A model generated the notes under the pieces. It worked only from the letters and a program-made list of their open reading frames with translations, was not told where the DNA came from and ran no database searches. Both the position numbers and the translations under genes were made by a program. Below are positions 53,580-62,609 of a stretch of DNA of 64,000 bases, piece after piece; position 1 is the first letter of the stretch; each line of letters opens with the position of its first letter. Source of the stretch: a bacterium (GTDB lineage Bacteria > SZUA-79 > Acidulodesulfobacterales > Acidulodesulfobacteraceae); the NCBI GenBank assembly GCA_021795355.1, contig JAJYPL010000002.1, forward strand, positions 24,389 to 88,388, given 5' to 3'.

Positions 53580-54308
53580 TTACGAATTTATTACATTATT
53601 AGCCGCAGTAATAAAATTAAGCCTTTCTTTCTTGTTTTCTATTTCTTGGGCTAAATTGTTTATTAAATTTTCAATACTGTCCGCATGAAAATTATTTGCA
53701 TTTTCATTTAAATCTTTAAGCTTTTCGTCGAAAATAATAGAAGATATCGGACCTAAATTTTCAGAAAAAAGATCTTTAAGCGCTTCCATTTTATTCTTTG
53801 GAATTACTTCGCCGGAATTTATTCCGCCTCCCGACATTACGTTACTATTCAAAATTGAATTGAACGCAGCCTCGCTTTGAGCAAAAGATCCGGAACCGTT
53901 TTCATCGCTTATAATAGCTTCTGCCTTTTTTGGGTTATCGGCGACTATCGATTGGTTTACTATTTTAACGAACTCGCTTTCAAGATAAGTCGTTTCCATC
54001 TTGAGAAGATTAACGTTAGAATTCCTCTTGCTGAGAATAAAAATAAATCCGCTCCCAAATCCGTTAACTATTATATTTCTGTCGTCGAAATTTAAGTAAA
54101 GAGAAGAAATTTCTATCGACGAAATAGAATATGATGCAAATAATTTACTTATTTCTCTTGATACCCTGCTTATTTGTTCGGACTGTATTTCCGGATCGTT
54201 AGCCTTGAACTGTAAAACTTCGCCGTCCAAAGACGATATCGCGCAAGCGTCTACTCCGGCAATTTTAAGAATTTTATATATAATGCTTTTATCGTCGGTT
54301 GCATTCAT
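53580..54308 (-). CDS. Roadblock/LC7-like protein with a C-terminal helical domain
   Basis: Unnamed regulatory protein, 242 aa, cytoplasmic. Residues about 8-108 look like a roadblock/LC7 domain (VDACAISSLDGEVLQFKANDPEI ... IIVNGFGSGFIFILSKRNSNVNLLKMETTYLESEFVKIV). A Ser/Asn-rich linker follows, then a helical C-terminus (MEALKDLFSENLGPISSIIFDEKLKDL ... IENLINNLAQEIENKKERLNFI) similar to small domains attached to signalling proteins. Roadblock proteins often control small GTPases such as MglA; none is in the window. 38 bp downstream of the DUF4388-like gene. Confidence 0.65.
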   Translation of the reverse strand: MNATDDKSIIYKILKIAGVDACAISSLDGEVLQFKANDPEIQSEQISRVSREISKLFASYSISSIEISSLYLNFDDRNIIVNGFGSGFIFILSKRNSNVNLLKMETTYLESEFVKIVNQSIVADNPKKAEAIISDENGSGSFAQSEAAFNSILNSNVMSGGGINSGEVIPKNKMEALKDLFSENLGPISSIIFDEKLKDLNENANNFHADSIENLINNLAQEIENKKERLNFITAANNVINS

Positions 54309-54346
54309 AAATTTATAAAGTTAAATAGCGATATATCAATGATATT

Positions 54347-55039
54347 CTAATTTTCTTTAAGTAATTTTATGGCTTCCATCTGAGTTTTTAACGCAGGGAC
54401 TTCAGACGAAACTTTAAGGCTGTATAAAACATTTTTATTGTTAATAATTATCTTTTTATAATTATTGGCTTCGCATATCGCGCTTTTTAATTTATTAAAA
54501 TTTAATATATCGCCTAATTCTTTTGATTGATTAAAAAGAAATAAAGCGTCGGCGGATTCAAAATCGGTATCGTCGATACCCTTGGAATACAATACTTCGC
54601 CGTCCTCTTTAACGGCAAGAATCGATTCTACGCCGCTTATAACGGATAAAGTTTCTGCAATTTTAACTACCAAAGCAGGGCTTGATTCCGCATCGTTTTT
54701 TACAATTTCGGAATCGGAACTTTTTGCGTTATTAGGTTTTTGATTGTTATCCGAATTCCCGCTATCCGCGTTTACTATTTCTATAATTTCATCTAAATAT
54801 TTATCAAGCGTAATTTCGGGAGAAGATTCTCCTATACTAACCTGTATATTAATCGGCGCGTCTAAGCCGTTTAATTCTTTAAATACCTCTATATCCTGTT
54901 TTGTTCCTAAAACGGCATGCAATATCTTTCCGCCGGAAAAATATATAGCGCCCTGCTTATCTAAAATTTCAAACGACAATTTTATATTTTCAAAACTATA
55001 AAATTGATCAAGCTGATATTTTATATCTTCAAGTATCAT
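54347..55039 (-). CDS. DUF4388-like / roadblock-like two-domain protein
   Basis: 230 aa. The N-terminal 60 residues resemble DUF4388 (FEILDKQGAIYFSGGKILHAVLGTKQDIEVFKELNG), a domain common in gliding and signalling proteins. After an Asn/Ser/Asp-rich linker (about 92-118) a second roadblock-like domain follows (AETLSVISGVESILAVKEDGEVLYSKGIDD ... KIIINNKNVLYSLKVSSEVPALKTQMEAIKLL). It forms a pair with the next gene. Function unknown; a role in polarity or motility control is only a guess from similar domain pairs. Confidence 0.6.
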   Translation of the reverse strand: MILEDIKYQLDQFYSFENIKLSFEILDKQGAIYFSGGKILHAVLGTKQDIEVFKELNGLDAPINIQVSIGESSPEITLDKYLDEIIEIVNADSGNSDNNQKPNNAKSSDSEIVKNDAESSPALVVKIAETLSVISGVESILAVKEDGEVLYSKGIDDTDFESADALFLFNQSKELGDILNFNKLKSAICEANNYKKIIINNKNVLYSLKVSSEVPALKTQMEAIKLLKEN

Positions 55040-55216
55040 TTGGTATTATATTAAAAATATTATTACTTCATTAAATACGCAATCATATTTTATACTATCA
55101 AAAAAAACAACAATATGCAATGAAAAATAAATTCTTCTTAAACGCCTTTATTAAAGGCAGGCGCAAAAGAATAAAATAATTAGTATAAATTTACCGTTAA
55201 AAAGAAATACTGGAAG

Positions 55217-55293
55217 TGGCGTCCCCAACGGGATTCGAACCCGTGTTGCCGCCGTGAAAGGGCGATGTCCTGGGCCGGCTAGACGATGGGGAC
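55217..55293 (-). tRNA. tRNA-Glu (anticodon TTC)
   Basis: Complete cloverleaf: acceptor GTCCCCA pairs with TGGGGAC, discriminator G, encoded CCA. Anticodon stem TCGCC/GGCGG with loop CTTTCAC gives TTC (reads GAA). 77 nt with CCA. Lies between the CheZ-like gene and the DUF4388-like gene. Confidence 0.97.
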
Positions 55294-55364
55294 AATGTTT
55301 TTTAAATGCAGAAAAAATATTATGCCATATTTGTATAAGAAAAGCAAGAAAAAAATCTATAGAT

Positions 55365-55931
55365 TTAAAATCCTAGTTCCCCGAGAATTGAATTTACGTC
55401 GTTTTGAGCCATTTTTTGATTGTCGGACACCATATCTTTTAATTTCCCGTATATTTCAGCCTTTTTTTCGCTCGGCAATTCTTTAGCTTCCACTTCGGAA
55501 TCGACCAGTACTTTTATAAGCTTTGCCTTGGTTTCATTGAGCGTATTCTGTATCTTATAAAGTTTCTGCCCGGTTAAATCCTGGAAAGAAAGAAGCGAAA
55601 GAACGCCTAATATTTTATCTATATTTTTATTATTAAGCTCTTTAAGACCAATGAGGCTCTCCCTTATCTTCTTAGTCGGATTTAAATTTATAAGATCGAC
55701 GAGCCGTTTATTTATATCGTTTGAATTTTCGTTTATCTCGTCAAGCAAATTCATTATATTATTTGCCGCTTTTTCCGTTTCCTTGATGATGTCGGAAATG
55801 CCTTCCTGCGCTAAAGGTATGTTTTCGGAGCTTTCTTTGACCGGCGTCTTTAAATCGCCTATTTTTTTAGTGGCCTCGTCCACAACCTTAGCAAGGTCTT
55901 TCAGCTCTCTCATCATGTCGTCTATAGCCAT
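55365..55931 (-). CDS. cheZ: CheZ-like protein phosphatase
   Basis: Likely phosphatase of a CheY-type response regulator. A long helical hairpin with the active-site segment LLSFQDLTGQKLYKIQ (Gln117-Gln122; the Asp/Gln pair acts on phospho-CheY) and the C-terminal peptide QNDVNSILGELGF, which docks on CheY. The 188 aa are typical. AGGA lies about 11 nt before the ATG. No chemotaxis or flagellar gene is near; with roadblock/DUF4388 proteins close by, it may serve a twitching or polarity system. Confidence 0.88.
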   Translation of the reverse strand: MAIDDMMRELKDLAKVVDEATKKIGDLKTPVKESSENIPLAQEGISDIIKETEKAANNIMNLLDEINENSNDINKRLVDLINLNPTKKIRESLIGLKELNNKNIDKILGVLSLLSFQDLTGQKLYKIQNTLNETKAKLIKVLVDSEVEAKELPSEKKAEIYGKLKDMVSDNQKMAQNDVNSILGELGF

Positions 55932-56057
55932 ATAATATCGTCCTATTTTTTAATATTAAATTAATTTATTATTTAGATTTTAAAGCGCCTATCATTTTTA
56001 GGTAATTAATTTTATACACTAAATACGACTAAAAAACAATATAATTTTTATTTATTT

Positions 56058-56591
56058 TTAGTTTAAATTTAATAACTTTTTGGTAATTCCGTAAAGCGCT
56101 CCTTTTGTAATTTCGCCGACCCAGTGAAACATTATGCGTCCGCTTTTAGATATAAAAAACGTCTGCGGTATTTCGTTAATTCCCCCGTAATTATTTATAA
56201 CTCTCGACGTTGCATAAACTACGGGATAAGGAATGCCTATGCTTTTAATAAAAGATCTGACTCCTCCGAGATTATTATTTACGTTAATGCCGACGACCAT
56301 TACGCCGTTACTTTTTTCCGACTCGTAAAATTTTTTAAGCATCGGTATTTCCGCTCTGCAAGGCGGACACCAAGTAGCCCAAAAATTAAGAACGACGACG
56401 CGGCCACTGAAATTTCTTAGCGAAAAATTACCGTATCCGGATAAAGCAGGATTAAGAACTTTTAAATTAAAATTATACGCTTTTTTTGTCCTTGCTTGCG
56501 CATGTTTAATGCCGACAAAAGAAATACTTGCGAAAATAACTGCGATTATTAAAAACGGGATTATAAAACTGCGTTTGCCGCAACCGGTCAT
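56058..56591 (-). CDS. TlpA-like thiol-disulfide oxidoreductase
   Basis: Membrane-anchored or exported thioredoxin-fold protein acting in the periplasm. The N-terminal hydrophobic stretch (about 9-28) serves as signal or anchor. The active site WCPPC has Cys75 and Cys78; the cis-Pro loop is INEIPQTFFIS. VVVLNFWATWCPPCRAEIPML is the TlpA/ResA signature. It may reduce apocytochrome or other thiols; no ccm genes are nearby. 80 bp upstream of smpB is non-coding. Alternative: a peroxiredoxin-like reductase, less likely. Confidence 0.9.
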   Translation of the reverse strand: MTGCGKRSFIIPFLIIAVIFASISFVGIKHAQARTKKAYNFNLKVLNPALSGYGNFSLRNFSGRVVVLNFWATWCPPCRAEIPMLKKFYESEKSNGVMVVGINVNNNLGGVRSFIKSIGIPYPVVYATSRVINNYGGINEIPQTFFISKSGRIMFHWVGEITKGALYGITKKLLNLN

Positions 56592-56671
56592 TTAGTGTAC
56601 ACTCCTTATTTTATTAAATTTATGTTTTAGCGTGTATTATAATATAATAATTAAAAAAAATAAATTCTATT

Positions 56672-57154
56672 TTAACGATTTAACGACCTGCCCTTAATCG
56701 CCCTTTCTACCTCTCTTTTATTTTCTTTTTCCTTAATGGAAGCTCTTTTGTCGTAATTCTTTTTCCCTTTTACCAATGCTATTTCTACTTTTGCCCTGCC
56801 GGCTTTTAGATACATTTTTAGAGGAACTACCGTTAAATTCTTTTCTTTTATTTTACCTAACAGTTTTAAAATTTCATGTTTATGTAAAAGCAAAACTCTC
56901 GTTCTCAGAGGGTCTTTATTTTCCCTGTTAGCCTTTTCGTAAGGGCTTATATGCACGTTCAACAAAAGCGCTTCTCCGTCTTTTATGACTACATAGCCGT
57001 CGGAAAGATTTGCTTTGCCGGCTTTTATAGATTTTATTTCCGGACCGTAAAGCGATATTCCCGCTTCATACTTTTCGATAATTTCATAAAGAAAAGAAGC
57101 TTTTCTGTTATCTGCTACTATTTTTATTTTCTGTCCGGCAAGAGGGTTTGACAT
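56672..57154 (-). CDS. smpB: SsrA-binding protein SmpB
   Basis: Binds tmRNA and delivers it to stalled ribosomes. The N-terminal YEIIEKYEAGISLYGPEIKSIKAGKANLSDGYVVIKDGEALLLNVHISPY and the C-terminal basic tail (ALVKGKKNYDKRASIKEKENKREVERAIKGR) are diagnostic. The 160 aa are complete. It lies directly downstream of the ssrA gene it serves (88 bp), a common arrangement. Confidence 0.97.
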   Translation of the reverse strand: MSNPLAGQKIKIVADNRKASFLYEIIEKYEAGISLYGPEIKSIKAGKANLSDGYVVIKDGEALLLNVHISPYEKANRENKDPLRTRVLLLHKHEILKLLGKIKEKNLTVVPLKMYLKAGRAKVEIALVKGKKNYDKRASIKEKENKREVERAIKGRSLNR

Positions 57155-57242
57155 ATATTAAATTGCGTCAATGCCGGACTTTAATCCGGCATTGCGTTTA
57201 CGTTTGTTTGTATATTGTATAAATGAATATTTAAAAAAATCA

Positions 57243-57595
57243 TGGTGGAGGCGGCGGGAGTCGAACCCGCGTCCGAAGATTTAAAACTAAAGCTTCTACA
57301 TGCTTAGTTTATTCTTTAAATACGGCTTACGAAAGCAAAGAATAAACAAAACCTTTCTTCACCGTCCTTTTAAAGATTCCGGTTTGACGAAAAGGAAACG
57401 CCAAACCTATACCCTGCAGTTGTCGCCTTTGAATTTTGCAGGTAGAAATTTCAAAGACGTTAGCCGATTAAGCGGCTAATGCGTAATCGTAGTTGTCTGC
57501 GATTATGTTTTGCTTTGAATGATTAACGAGCCTACAAAGCATCCTCGGCATGCAGCTTAAAGCCCTAATATCACCGTCGAAACCGTTGCGCCCCC
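57243..57595 (-). ncRNA. ssrA: Transfer-messenger RNA (tmRNA)
   Basis: The 5' end GGGGGCGCAACGGTTTCGACGG and the 3' end with the TTCGACTCCCG T-arm and CCA pair as a tRNA-like acceptor (GGGGGCG with CGCCTCC). The tag frame, 57500-57468, begins with GCA after TAATC and encodes ADNYDYALAA followed by TAA. About 353 nt, one-piece form. Located immediately before smpB. The ALAA ending predicts ClpXP-type degradation of tagged proteins. Confidence 0.95.
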
Positions 57596-57730
57596 ATTAT
57601 GTTATAGAAATTACACAGAGCAATTTTTAATATTTTTATCTTAACTGCTTATAAAAATATATAAAAACGTATAAATATTATACCATATTTATAAAAAAAA
57701 ATTATTTTTTTTATCTAACATTTTTATTTA

Positions 57731-58705
57731 TCAACTCTTTAAAAACAGCAGGGAATTTAACAGATATCTGTCAAGCGGTTTTGAATACCGGCTCCATAAA
57801 GCGTTGTCGCAGTTGTCTATAAAATCAGCAATCTGATTAACCTTAGAGTCCATGTTGTCTATGTAATGAAGAAGAAAAGCTTCCGTCGTTTTCGGCCTTT
57901 TAGGCGAACCGTATTCCATCTCTCCGTGATGCGCTATTATGCTGTGGATTAAAATCAGTTTTAAATTTTCGGGAAATCCGTTTATTTCGGATATTTTTCT
58001 CTCTACCGCAGACGAGCCTAATACTATATGGCCCAAAAGCCTCCCTTCGTCCGAATATTCTATTACGTTGTTCTTGATTTTAAGTTCTTCTATTTTACCT
58101 GCGTCGTGAAGAAATATAGCCGCAAGAAGAACATCCTTTATAACGTATTTTTTATAATGTTCGGCAAGAAAAACCCCTGTTTTAAGCATGCTTAACGTAT
58201 GTTCAAGAAGCCCCCCTACATATGCATGATGTATAGATTTTGCCGCCGGAAGCGTTTTTAATAGTTTTACGTAATTTTCGTCTTCTAAAAATTTATCGAT
58301 GAGTTTTATAATATATTCATCGGTTAAATTTTCCTTTAATGCGGTTTTTAAATCGTTATACATAGATTCTATATCGTTATTCGAGGACTTAAAAAAAAGA
58401 GCGGCATCTTCTGCGGCAAGATTTTTAAAATCTATTTTTTCTATTTCCGTAATGCTTAGCTGAAGTTCGTTTTGAAACAGCGAACTTTTTGATTTTACCT
58501 TTATTATATCGCCTGCTTCAAAAAGGGGCGCAAGTTTATCGACGTTATCCCAAATATATCCCTTAATTTCACCGGCTTTATCGGAAAGTTTTAAATAAAC
58601 GTAGGGTTTTCCCGTTTTACCCATAGCCTGAGATTTGCTTTTTACAAGAAAAATAGAATCTACTTTCTGATTTTCCGTTATTTCCGACACTAAAATTTTT
58701 TCCAT
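57731..58705 (-). CDS. YhaM-like 3'-5' exoribonuclease (OB + HD domains)
   Basis: The N-terminal 90 residues form an OB-fold nucleic-acid-binding domain (VYLKLSDKAGEIKGYIWD). The HD domain spans about 160-290 with HHAYVGGLLEHTLSML, the His-Asp pair in IFLHDAGKIEEL, AHHGEMEYGSPKRPKTTEAFLLHYIDNMDSKVNQI. This layout is that of YhaM/CBF1, a Mn-dependent exonuclease. The 324 aa are typical. It is 18 bp after the TatD/radical-SAM gene. RNA or DNA substrate cannot be distinguished. Confidence 0.85.
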   Translation of the reverse strand: MEKILVSEITENQKVDSIFLVKSKSQAMGKTGKPYVYLKLSDKAGEIKGYIWDNVDKLAPLFEAGDIIKVKSKSSLFQNELQLSITEIEKIDFKNLAAEDAALFFKSSNNDIESMYNDLKTALKENLTDEYIIKLIDKFLEDENYVKLLKTLPAAKSIHHAYVGGLLEHTLSMLKTGVFLAEHYKKYVIKDVLLAAIFLHDAGKIEELKIKNNVIEYSDEGRLLGHIVLGSSAVERKISEINGFPENLKLILIHSIIAHHGEMEYGSPKRPKTTEAFLLHYIDNMDSKVNQIADFIDNCDNALWSRYSKPLDRYLLNSLLFLKS

Positions 58706-58722
58706 TTTATTCTTTTTCCTTA

Positions 58723-60180
58723 TTAACCTACGTTATTATAATGCCTGAGTTTAAAATTGACTCCCAGATTTTTTGCAAGATTTTCAATAAACGCGATATC
58801 GACGGCGGGAAGGTCTATTGCCGTAACGGTCACGTTTTTAATATATTTTTTCGATTCTTTTACGAAATCTATAACCGCATTATAAGGCTTTATTCCTTTT
58901 GAAGCAAGTTTGGGATCGCATATAGCATCGTATATTTCGGAACTCTGCGCATTTAAACTTATGCTTACGGAATCTATAATATGTTCAAGTTCTGCGGCTA
59001 TGTTGCGTCCGTAAACCGCGTTTGCAAGCCCGTCGGTATCGAGCCTTATTTTTATATCCGCCGAATCGGTTTTATAAGAGCCTTTTTTAATTGCGGCGGC
59101 AACTTCCTTTAAGGTTTCTATGCGCAAGGTAGGTTCTCCGAGTCCGCAGAATACTACTTCTTTAAAATCGTAATAACGAAAAATAGAGGGCAATACTTCG
59201 CTCGCGGAAGGTTCTTTTTTAAGTTTAAGATTGTATCCCTGCACGCAGAAATTGCTTTTGCCGCCCTGATATTTAGGGCAGAAAGTGCACCTGTTGGTAC
59301 ATTTATTGGTAAGATTTACGTAAACGGAGTTTCTTATTTTATACGCAACCGCAGGATAAAATCCGTCCACGCCTTCAAGAGAAAAAAGATTAACGGTGTT
59401 CTGGACGGTTAAATCGTCCATTATTTTTAGTTCAACGCCTTTTTGAGCCGCTACGGTTTCCAAAACAAACCGCACGTAAGAAGGCTCGTTTCTTTTGCCC
59501 CTGAAAGTTTGAGGCGCAAGAAACGGGCTGTCGGTTTCTATAAGAATTTTTTCGGAAGGTATTATTTTAGATACTTCTCTTAATCCTTCGTTTTTTTTGT
59601 ATGTTATGTTTCCGGAAAAGGAAATAAAAAAACCCATTTTTATTAATTCTTCTGCCGGCGTCTTATCCGAAGAGGAAAAACAGTGTATGACTCCGCCGAA
59701 AAAACCGTCCCCGTCTTTTGCATATTCTTTTAAAATCTCAATCGCATCCTCATATGCGTCTCTTATATGAATTATAACGGGCAAGCCTTTGGACGATGCA
59801 ATTTTAAGCTGAAATCTAAAAAGTTCTTTCTGTTTTATTTTAATTTTTTCTATTTCTTCTTTGGAGGTTTCAGGCAGAAAATAATCTAATCCGATTTCTC
59901 CTACGGCTGCGATTTTATTTTTGTTTTCGGAATAATATTTTTCAAACTTTTCGGCTACATCGGCAATATCCCGGTAAGGGCTTTTGGGATGGACGCCGAG
60001 CGTAGTGAATATATTGCCGTGCGAATTAATTATTTCTATAGTCTTATCGATTCTTTCATGCTGAGCCAATGAACCGATAGAAACCGCATGCGTTACGCCG
60101 TTTTCGGACATTCTCGACAAAACGCCGCCAAGGTCGCCGTCGAATTCATGCATTTCAAGGTGGCAGTGCGAATCTATCAT
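58723..60180 (-). CDS. TatD-family nuclease fused to a radical SAM domain
   Basis: Two enzymes in one chain (485 aa). Residues 1-262: TatD metal-dependent DNase (DSHCHLEMHEFDGDL, GVHPKSPY, AVGEIGLDYF, IIHIRDAYEDAIEIL, ETDSPFLAPQTFRGKRNEP). Residues about 280-485: radical SAM with the cluster motif C294-x3-C298-x2-C301 (CTNRCTFC), GLGEPTLR and DTDGLAN. A separate TatD-associated radical SAM family is known; here both are covalently joined. The reaction is unknown. 15 bp after metG. Confidence 0.9.
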   Translation of the reverse strand: MIDSHCHLEMHEFDGDLGGVLSRMSENGVTHAVSIGSLAQHERIDKTIEIINSHGNIFTTLGVHPKSPYRDIADVAEKFEKYYSENKNKIAAVGEIGLDYFLPETSKEEIEKIKIKQKELFRFQLKIASSKGLPVIIHIRDAYEDAIEILKEYAKDGDGFFGGVIHCFSSSDKTPAEELIKMGFFISFSGNITYKKNEGLREVSKIIPSEKILIETDSPFLAPQTFRGKRNEPSYVRFVLETVAAQKGVELKIMDDLTVQNTVNLFSLEGVDGFYPAVAYKIRNSVYVNLTNKCTNRCTFCPKYQGGKSNFCVQGYNLKLKKEPSASEVLPSIFRYYDFKEVVFCGLGEPTLRIETLKEVAAAIKKGSYKTDSADIKIRLDTDGLANAVYGRNIAAELEHIIDSVSISLNAQSSEIYDAICDPKLASKGIKPYNAVIDFVKESKKYIKNVTVTAIDLPAVDIAFIENLAKNLGVNFKLRHYNNVG

Positions 60181-60194
60181 AGGATTGTAAATGG

Positions 60195-61763
60195 TTAAAT
60201 GCTTATTTTTGGAAACATAATTTCGGCTTTTTCGGCTATCCGCAAACCGTCTTTAAACAAGTCGGCGCAAACGTCCGCAATACTTTCGGCTCCCGCCGAA
60301 AAACCCGGAGCGTCGAAAGGCGCGATATTAAATATAGCGTTAATTTTTCCTGAAGTTTCCGGCATAAAAGGATATATCAGGTAAGAAATATAATAAATAG
60401 AAACGGAAGCCGTTCTTAGTATATTCAGCAGTTTTCTTTTCTGTTCCGGGTCGTCCGCGTTTAATTTCCACGGCGCAGAATCGTTGATATATTTATTTAA
60501 TATATTTATAAATTTAAATACGTCTTCCAATATTTTGGCAAAACCGAATCTGTCGTATCTTTCGTCTAAATTTTTTAATATATCTGCGGCCGTCTTTAAT
60601 ATGCCGCCGTCTTCGGAAGCCGAATCCGTTCCCGGAACATTCCCGCCGGTATATTTATTGAGCATTGCTGCCGTCCTCGAAACTAAGTTTCCAAGGTCGT
60701 TCGCAAGAGCGGAATTGTATCTTAGTATAAAATTACCGGTATTAAAATCTCCGTCCAAACCGAGCGTTATTTCGCTCAAAAGATAAAAGCGGAGGGGATC
60801 GGAACCGTATGTTTCTATTAAAGATATCGGGTCAACCACGTTTCCTATTGATTTAGACATTTTCCTGCCTTCCGTCAACCACCAGCCGTGGGCGGTGACC
60901 GACTTCGGCGGTTCGAGTCCCAAAGAGAAAAGCATAATAGGCCAGTAAACCGCATGAAACCTTAATATATCTTTGCCTACGATATGGTTTGCCGTTTTAA
61001 AAAAAAGCGGAAAATCGGGATTTTTTCCGTTAAGATAATCTTCATATCCTATTCCGGTCAGATAATTTAAAAGAGCGTCGAACCATACGTATATAACGTG
61101 CTTTTCGTCGCCTGGAACCGGAATCCCCCATTTAAAAGACATTCTTGAAATGCTTAAATCTTCCAAGCCTTCCTTGACAAAAGATAAAACTTCGTTTCTT
61201 CTAAAATCCGGCTTTATAAAGCCGGGGTTGTTTTCTATATAATCAAGGAGCTGTTTTTCATATTTTTTTAATTTTAAATAATAGGTTTTTTCTTTTACTT
61301 TTGAAGCAGGCCTTCCGCACTGAGGACATTTTTCGCCTTCCAAAAGCGACTTTTCCGTAAGGAAAGTCTCGCAGGGAGTGCAGTACCATCCTTCATATTC
61401 GGAAAGATATAAGTCACCGTTTGCCGCCATTTTTTTAAACGCAATTTTTACCGTTCTTATATGGTCTTCATCCGTAGTCCTGATAAATCTGTCGTAAGAT
61501 ATCCCTATAGCATTAAAAAGTTCTTTAAATTTTATATGAACGGAATCGGCAAGCTGTTTAGGCGTTATTCCTCTAGAATCTGCTTCTTTTTCTATTTTTA
61601 AACCATGCTCGTCCGTTCCGGTTAAAAAAAAAGTTTTATATCCGCATAATCTTTTAAACCTTGCTATAGAATCGGCTATTATAGTGGAATATGCATGTCC
61701 TATATGGGGTTTATCGTTTACGTAATAAATAGGAGTAGTAACGTAAAAATAATCGTTCTTCAT
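60195..61763 (-). CDS. metG: Methionyl-tRNA synthetase
   Basis: Charges tRNA-Met. HIGH-type motif PHIGH is at 19-23 and KMSKS at 301-305. Four cysteines (128, 131, 146, 149) form one zinc knuckle. The 522 aa end after the anticodon-binding helices; the C-terminal Trbp111-like dimerisation domain found in many long MetRS is absent. It is 89 bp downstream of ricT and is followed by the TatD fusion gene, as often seen for metG-tatD neighbours. Confidence 0.97.
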   Translation of the reverse strand: MKNDYFYVTTPIYYVNDKPHIGHAYSTIIADSIARFKRLCGYKTFFLTGTDEHGLKIEKEADSRGITPKQLADSVHIKFKELFNAIGISYDRFIRTTDEDHIRTVKIAFKKMAANGDLYLSEYEGWYCTPCETFLTEKSLLEGEKCPQCGRPASKVKEKTYYLKLKKYEKQLLDYIENNPGFIKPDFRRNEVLSFVKEGLEDLSISRMSFKWGIPVPGDEKHVIYVWFDALLNYLTGIGYEDYLNGKNPDFPLFFKTANHIVGKDILRFHAVYWPIMLFSLGLEPPKSVTAHGWWLTEGRKMSKSIGNVVDPISLIETYGSDPLRFYLLSEITLGLDGDFNTGNFILRYNSALANDLGNLVSRTAAMLNKYTGGNVPGTDSASEDGGILKTAADILKNLDERYDRFGFAKILEDVFKFINILNKYINDSAPWKLNADDPEQKRKLLNILRTASVSIYYISYLIYPFMPETSGKINAIFNIAPFDAPGFSAGAESIADVCADLFKDGLRIAEKAEIMFPKISI

Positions 61764-61852
61764 GTTATTATTATTGAATAATTAAAAACCGCCTTTATGC
61801 CTTTATATTATTGTTGTTTATTTATTATATTTTATATCATTTGTATATTAAC

Positions 61853-62584
61853 TTATTGAGAATCCGGGGAATTGTCGGAACCGTCCGAAGCGGAGATGCT
61901 TTCAGCCTGTTTTTCCGAAGACTGTTTTTCACCTCCGCCGCATTCGCCTTCCGTAGGCGGGTCAAAAGCAAGACAGCATAGGAGCCTGCCGCAATAACCC
62001 ACGAATTTGCTTGTATTTTGGCACTGCAGTTTAGTAATTTTAGAAGTTACCGGATTCATTTCGCCTATTACGGAAGTACAGCAGCAAATTCTTCCGCAAA
62101 TGCCTATTCCGCCTAATATTTTACATTCGTCGCGGATATTAATCTGGCGCATTTCTATTCTTATGTGAAATTTGGAAGCCAGAATCTTAACTAATTCCCT
62201 AAAATCTACCCTTTCCTCGGCGCTGTAATAAAATATGAGCTTATTGTCGGCGGCGGCATATTTCACTTTCAGCAGTTTCATCTCTAAGCCGAGCTGTTCC
62301 GCATTCTTTTTGCAAAAACAGTAACCTTCTTTTTCGGTTTTATAGTATATAAATTTATCGCCCGTTTCGAAAGGAAAAAGTTTTCTTATTATGAAAGAAG
62401 AAGGCTTCTGCGTTAAAGGGGCGGCATCTTCCGTAAATACTTTAGTTTCTCCTATTACCGTTCCTATATGAATATTTCCATACGAATCTATTACCACCTT
62501 ATCTTCTGGTATAAGATTGGGAATTCTGGAAATACACTCTATAGTATCGCCGGTATTAAATATTTTTACTTCTACGGTTCTCAT
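61853..62584 (-). CDS. ricT: PSP1-domain protein RicT (YaaT)
   Basis: Member of the RicT family, which in Bacillus forms an iron-sulfur complex with RicA/RicF that modulates RNase Y and phosphorelay. The PSP1 domain is complete: YYSAEERVDFRELVKILASKF, RIEMRQINIRDECKILGGIGICGRICCC, and TSKITKLQCQNTSKFVGYCGRLLCCLAF with the conserved Cys set. The tail is acidic and Ser-rich. The 243 aa are typical. It directly follows holB (25 bp), the same pair as in Bacillus (holB-yaaT). Role in this lineage is unknown. Confidence 0.9.
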   Translation of the reverse strand: MRTVEVKIFNTGDTIECISRIPNLIPEDKVVIDSYGNIHIGTVIGETKVFTEDAAPLTQKPSSFIIRKLFPFETGDKFIYYKTEKEGYCFCKKNAEQLGLEMKLLKVKYAAADNKLIFYYSAEERVDFRELVKILASKFHIRIEMRQINIRDECKILGGIGICGRICCCTSVIGEMNPVTSKITKLQCQNTSKFVGYCGRLLCCLAFDPPTEGECGGGEKQSSEKQAESISASDGSDNSPDSQ

Positions 62585-62609
62585 ATTTTATTGATTAGGT
62601 TTTATTAAT

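Noticed and set aside
55143..55159. GCCTTT-ATT-AAAGGC as terminator of tRNA-Glu
   Set aside because: A 6-bp stem without a proper T-run on the minus strand and about 60 bp away; too weak to call.
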